Both the position numbers and the translations under genes were made by a program. Below the pieces are notes generated by a model. It ran no database searches. It saw only the letters and a program-made list of their open reading frames with translations, and was not told the DNA's origin. 13,573 nt of DNA. Origin: JBOEGW01 sp050633625. GTDB lineage: Bacteria > Pseudomonadota > Alphaproteobacteria > Rhodobacterales > Rhodobacteraceae. The DNA is taken from NCBI GenBank assembly GCA_050633625.1, contig JBOEGW010000009.1, positions 1 through 13,573 of the forward strand, given 5' to 3'. Of the stretch, positions 13,234 to 13,573 are shown one piece after another (within the stretch, counting starts at the first letter, position 1; every line of letters starts with the position of its first letter).

Positions 13234-13267
13234 ATTTTATTCTCACTCGATCACTAAAGCTCTTTAG
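13234..13267 (-). promoter_or_regulatory. Candidate DUF262 promoter with a dyad over the -35 region
   Basis: Leftward TAAAAT (13239-13234) is a good -10 element 15 bases before the start codon. No good -35 hexamer is present; instead a dyad CTAAAG-CT-CTTTAG (13254-13267) covers that position. It could be an operator or an activator site. No regulator gene is visible next to it. Confidence 0.35.
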
Positions 13268-13410
13268 CACAGGCTTTTCTACCTACGCTATTCGTTGCTG
13301 TTCTTGCACATTGGAACTCAAGTGGTGCCACAAGCAACAAGGAAATAGCTTTACGCAGGTAAAGCGCGGTGCGCTACCAAACTTCTCTGTCGTTCTACAC
13401 ATCGGCGTGT

Positions 13411-13439
13411 GAAAAAGCCGGCGCCATCAGGCACCGGCT
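13411..13439 (-). terminator. Intrinsic terminator of a leftward unit at the right edge
   Basis: Read leftward, AGCCGGTGCC - TGAT - GGCGCCGGCT forms a 10-pair stem with one mismatch, followed by TTTTTC. A second small hairpin (AAGGT / ACCTT, 13441-13454) precedes it. It ends whatever is transcribed from the right, so the DUF262 gene needs its own promoter. Confidence 0.75.
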
Positions 13440-13454
13440 CAAGGTTATCACCTT

Positions 13455-13573
13455 TCACGGCCATCGGGTTCCCACCCTGTACCGCGTCTCCATAATATAG
13501 TTGTTAGCTAGTTTTGCAAGCGTCAGCGCGCTATTGTCATCATCTTTCCCTAAATATCTACCGTGGACCTTTG
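13455..13573 (-). CDS. C-terminal end of an unidentified leftward gene (cut by window edge)
   Basis: One leftward frame is open from the right edge to a TGA at 13455, giving 38 residues that include GKDDDNSALTLAKLANNYIM and end ETRYRVGTRWP. The stop is 16 bases before a strong terminator, the usual layout for a gene end. The stretch is too short to assign. The same DNA also holds a promoter-like pair (TTGCAA 13519-13514, TATTAT 13497-13492, spacer 16), so the alternative is a small RNA of about 75 bases ending at the terminator. Confidence 0.45.
   Translation of the reverse strand, partial: KVHGRYLGKDDDNSALTLAKLANNYIMETRYRVGTRWP

Noticed and set aside
13197..13412. Rightward 71-codon frame
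   Set aside because: It starts inside the DUF262 gene on the other strand, lacks a ribosome site and has an unlikely composition.

Overview
The window looks like part of a conjugative plasmid from an alphaproteobacterium, most likely a Rhodobacteraceae (Roseobacter-group) strain. The reasons are the RepC-type replication initiator with its characteristic C-terminal domain, a VirB-type secretion operon with a VirB3-VirB4 fusion, the codon use, and exported small proteins of a kind I associate with that family. This assignment rests on recognising families by eye; no search was run.

Left part (1-5511, all leftward): the start of a type IV secretion / conjugation operon. In transcription order it holds an unrecognised 114-residue protein, VirB1 (lytic transglycosylase), VirB2 (pilin), a fused VirB3-VirB4 ATPase, a small lipoprotein in the VirB7 size class, a second transglycosylase whose N-terminus copies that of VirB5, and VirB5, which runs off the left edge. 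Most junctions are 4-base ATGA overlaps, so translation is probably coupled. The one clear gap (virB2 to virB3-4) holds a strong hairpin. Later virB genes presumably lie further left.

Middle (5512-7035): a divergent promoter region and two rightward genes for exported proteins of unknown function, closed by a terminator. Next comes a 0.6-kb non-coding control region (7036-7620) with two diverged tandem copies of a module: a leftward promoter, a short structured RNA and an intrinsic terminator. It lies directly upstream of repC (7621-8826). No repA or repB is present, so this is a stand-alone repC replicon. The modules look like counter-transcribed RNAs controlling RepC. The AT-rich middle of repC, bounded by two dyads, is the likely origin.

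Right part (8827-13573): accessory cargo. A rightward DUF3800 gene faces a leftward series: a DUF262/HNH (GmrSD-like) nuclease, a small protein with a PD-(D/E)XK-like motif, an unrecognised 98-residue protein, a frameshifted DUF6429 gene, and a coiled-coil protein resembling the transposition regulator TnpC. The DUF262 gene and its PD-(D/E)XK-like neighbour are the best candidate for a defence cassette. At the far right is the tail of another leftward reading frame followed by a good terminator. I found no tRNA, rRNA, CRISPR array or complete insertion sequence.
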